From positions 1 through 5,260 of the forward strand of contig CAIUKZ010000518.1 of the NCBI GenBank assembly GCA_903899865.1: a stretch of DNA of 5,260 nt, in the 5' to 3' direction. The notes under the pieces are model-generated. The model was not told where the DNA came from, made no database searches, and saw only the letters and a program-made list of their open reading frames with translations. Shown in pieces: positions 5,238-5,260 of this stretch; the first letter of the stretch is position 1, and each line of letters opens with the position of its first letter. Made by a program: the position numbers and the translations under genes. Source of the stretch: an uncultured Bacteroidales bacterium (GTDB lineage: Bacteria; Bacteroidota; Bacteroidia; Bacteroidales; Paludibacteraceae).

Positions 5238-5260
5238 AGATCGAAGAGCGTCGTGTAGGG
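5238..5260. other. Illumina TruSeq adapter sequence at the contig end (artefact)
   Basis: AGATCGAAGAGCGTCG plus TGTAGGG is the reverse complement of the Illumina universal adapter end, lacking one G (AGATCGGAAGAGC in the standard adapter). A 23-base near match at the very last bases is very unlikely by chance. These bases are not genomic, and residues translated through them are not real. Confidence 0.95.

Overview
The window looks like a piece of a Bacteroidota genome, probably a contig from a metagenome or draft assembly. The signs are the modest GC content, start codons preceded by A-rich stretches instead of Shine-Dalgarno sequences, a match to the Bacteroidota promoter -7 consensus (TAnnTTTG), a receptor and lipoprotein of Bacteroidota style, and palindromic intergenic repeats of the kind common in that phylum. 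All credible genes are on the minus strand, so the window reads right to left.

Right end (about 4114-5260): a non-coding, repeat-rich accessory stretch. The last 23 bases match the Illumina TruSeq adapter with one base missing, so the contig end is an artefact. Next to it lies the last 42 codons of a gene with a BamE/SmpA-like C-terminus. Then come an imperfect inverted repeat, a decayed fragment of a Bro-N (phage antirepressor-type) gene with a TAG where tryptophan is expected, a 108-bp segment bounded by 14-bp inverted repeats, and a cluster of REP-like palindromes.

Middle (3634-4113): tadA, the tRNA adenosine deaminase, apparently unrelated to its neighbours.

Left (1-3493): three genes on one strand that I read as a metal, most likely copper, acquisition locus. 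In transcription order they are a small membrane-anchored or exported Cys-cluster protein, a Met/His-rich lipoprotein with two YtkA/FixH-like domains, and a TonB-dependent receptor that runs off the left edge. The receptor has C108xxxM112 and H287xM289, matching the CxxxM-HxM copper site of Pseudomonas OprC/NosA in motif and nearly in spacing. The inferred scheme is that the receptor imports copper through the outer membrane while the lipoprotein and Cys-cluster protein bind or hand it on in the envelope, perhaps for a copper enzyme encoded elsewhere. Copper is inferred from motifs, not shown.

Regulatory candidates in this locus are a -7 promoter element before the Cys-cluster gene, a second one before the lipoprotein gene, a possible 30-codon His-rich ORF overlapping the lipoprotein start, and a long hairpin directly before the receptor start codon. 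A large nested-palindrome repeat separates lipoprotein and receptor genes.
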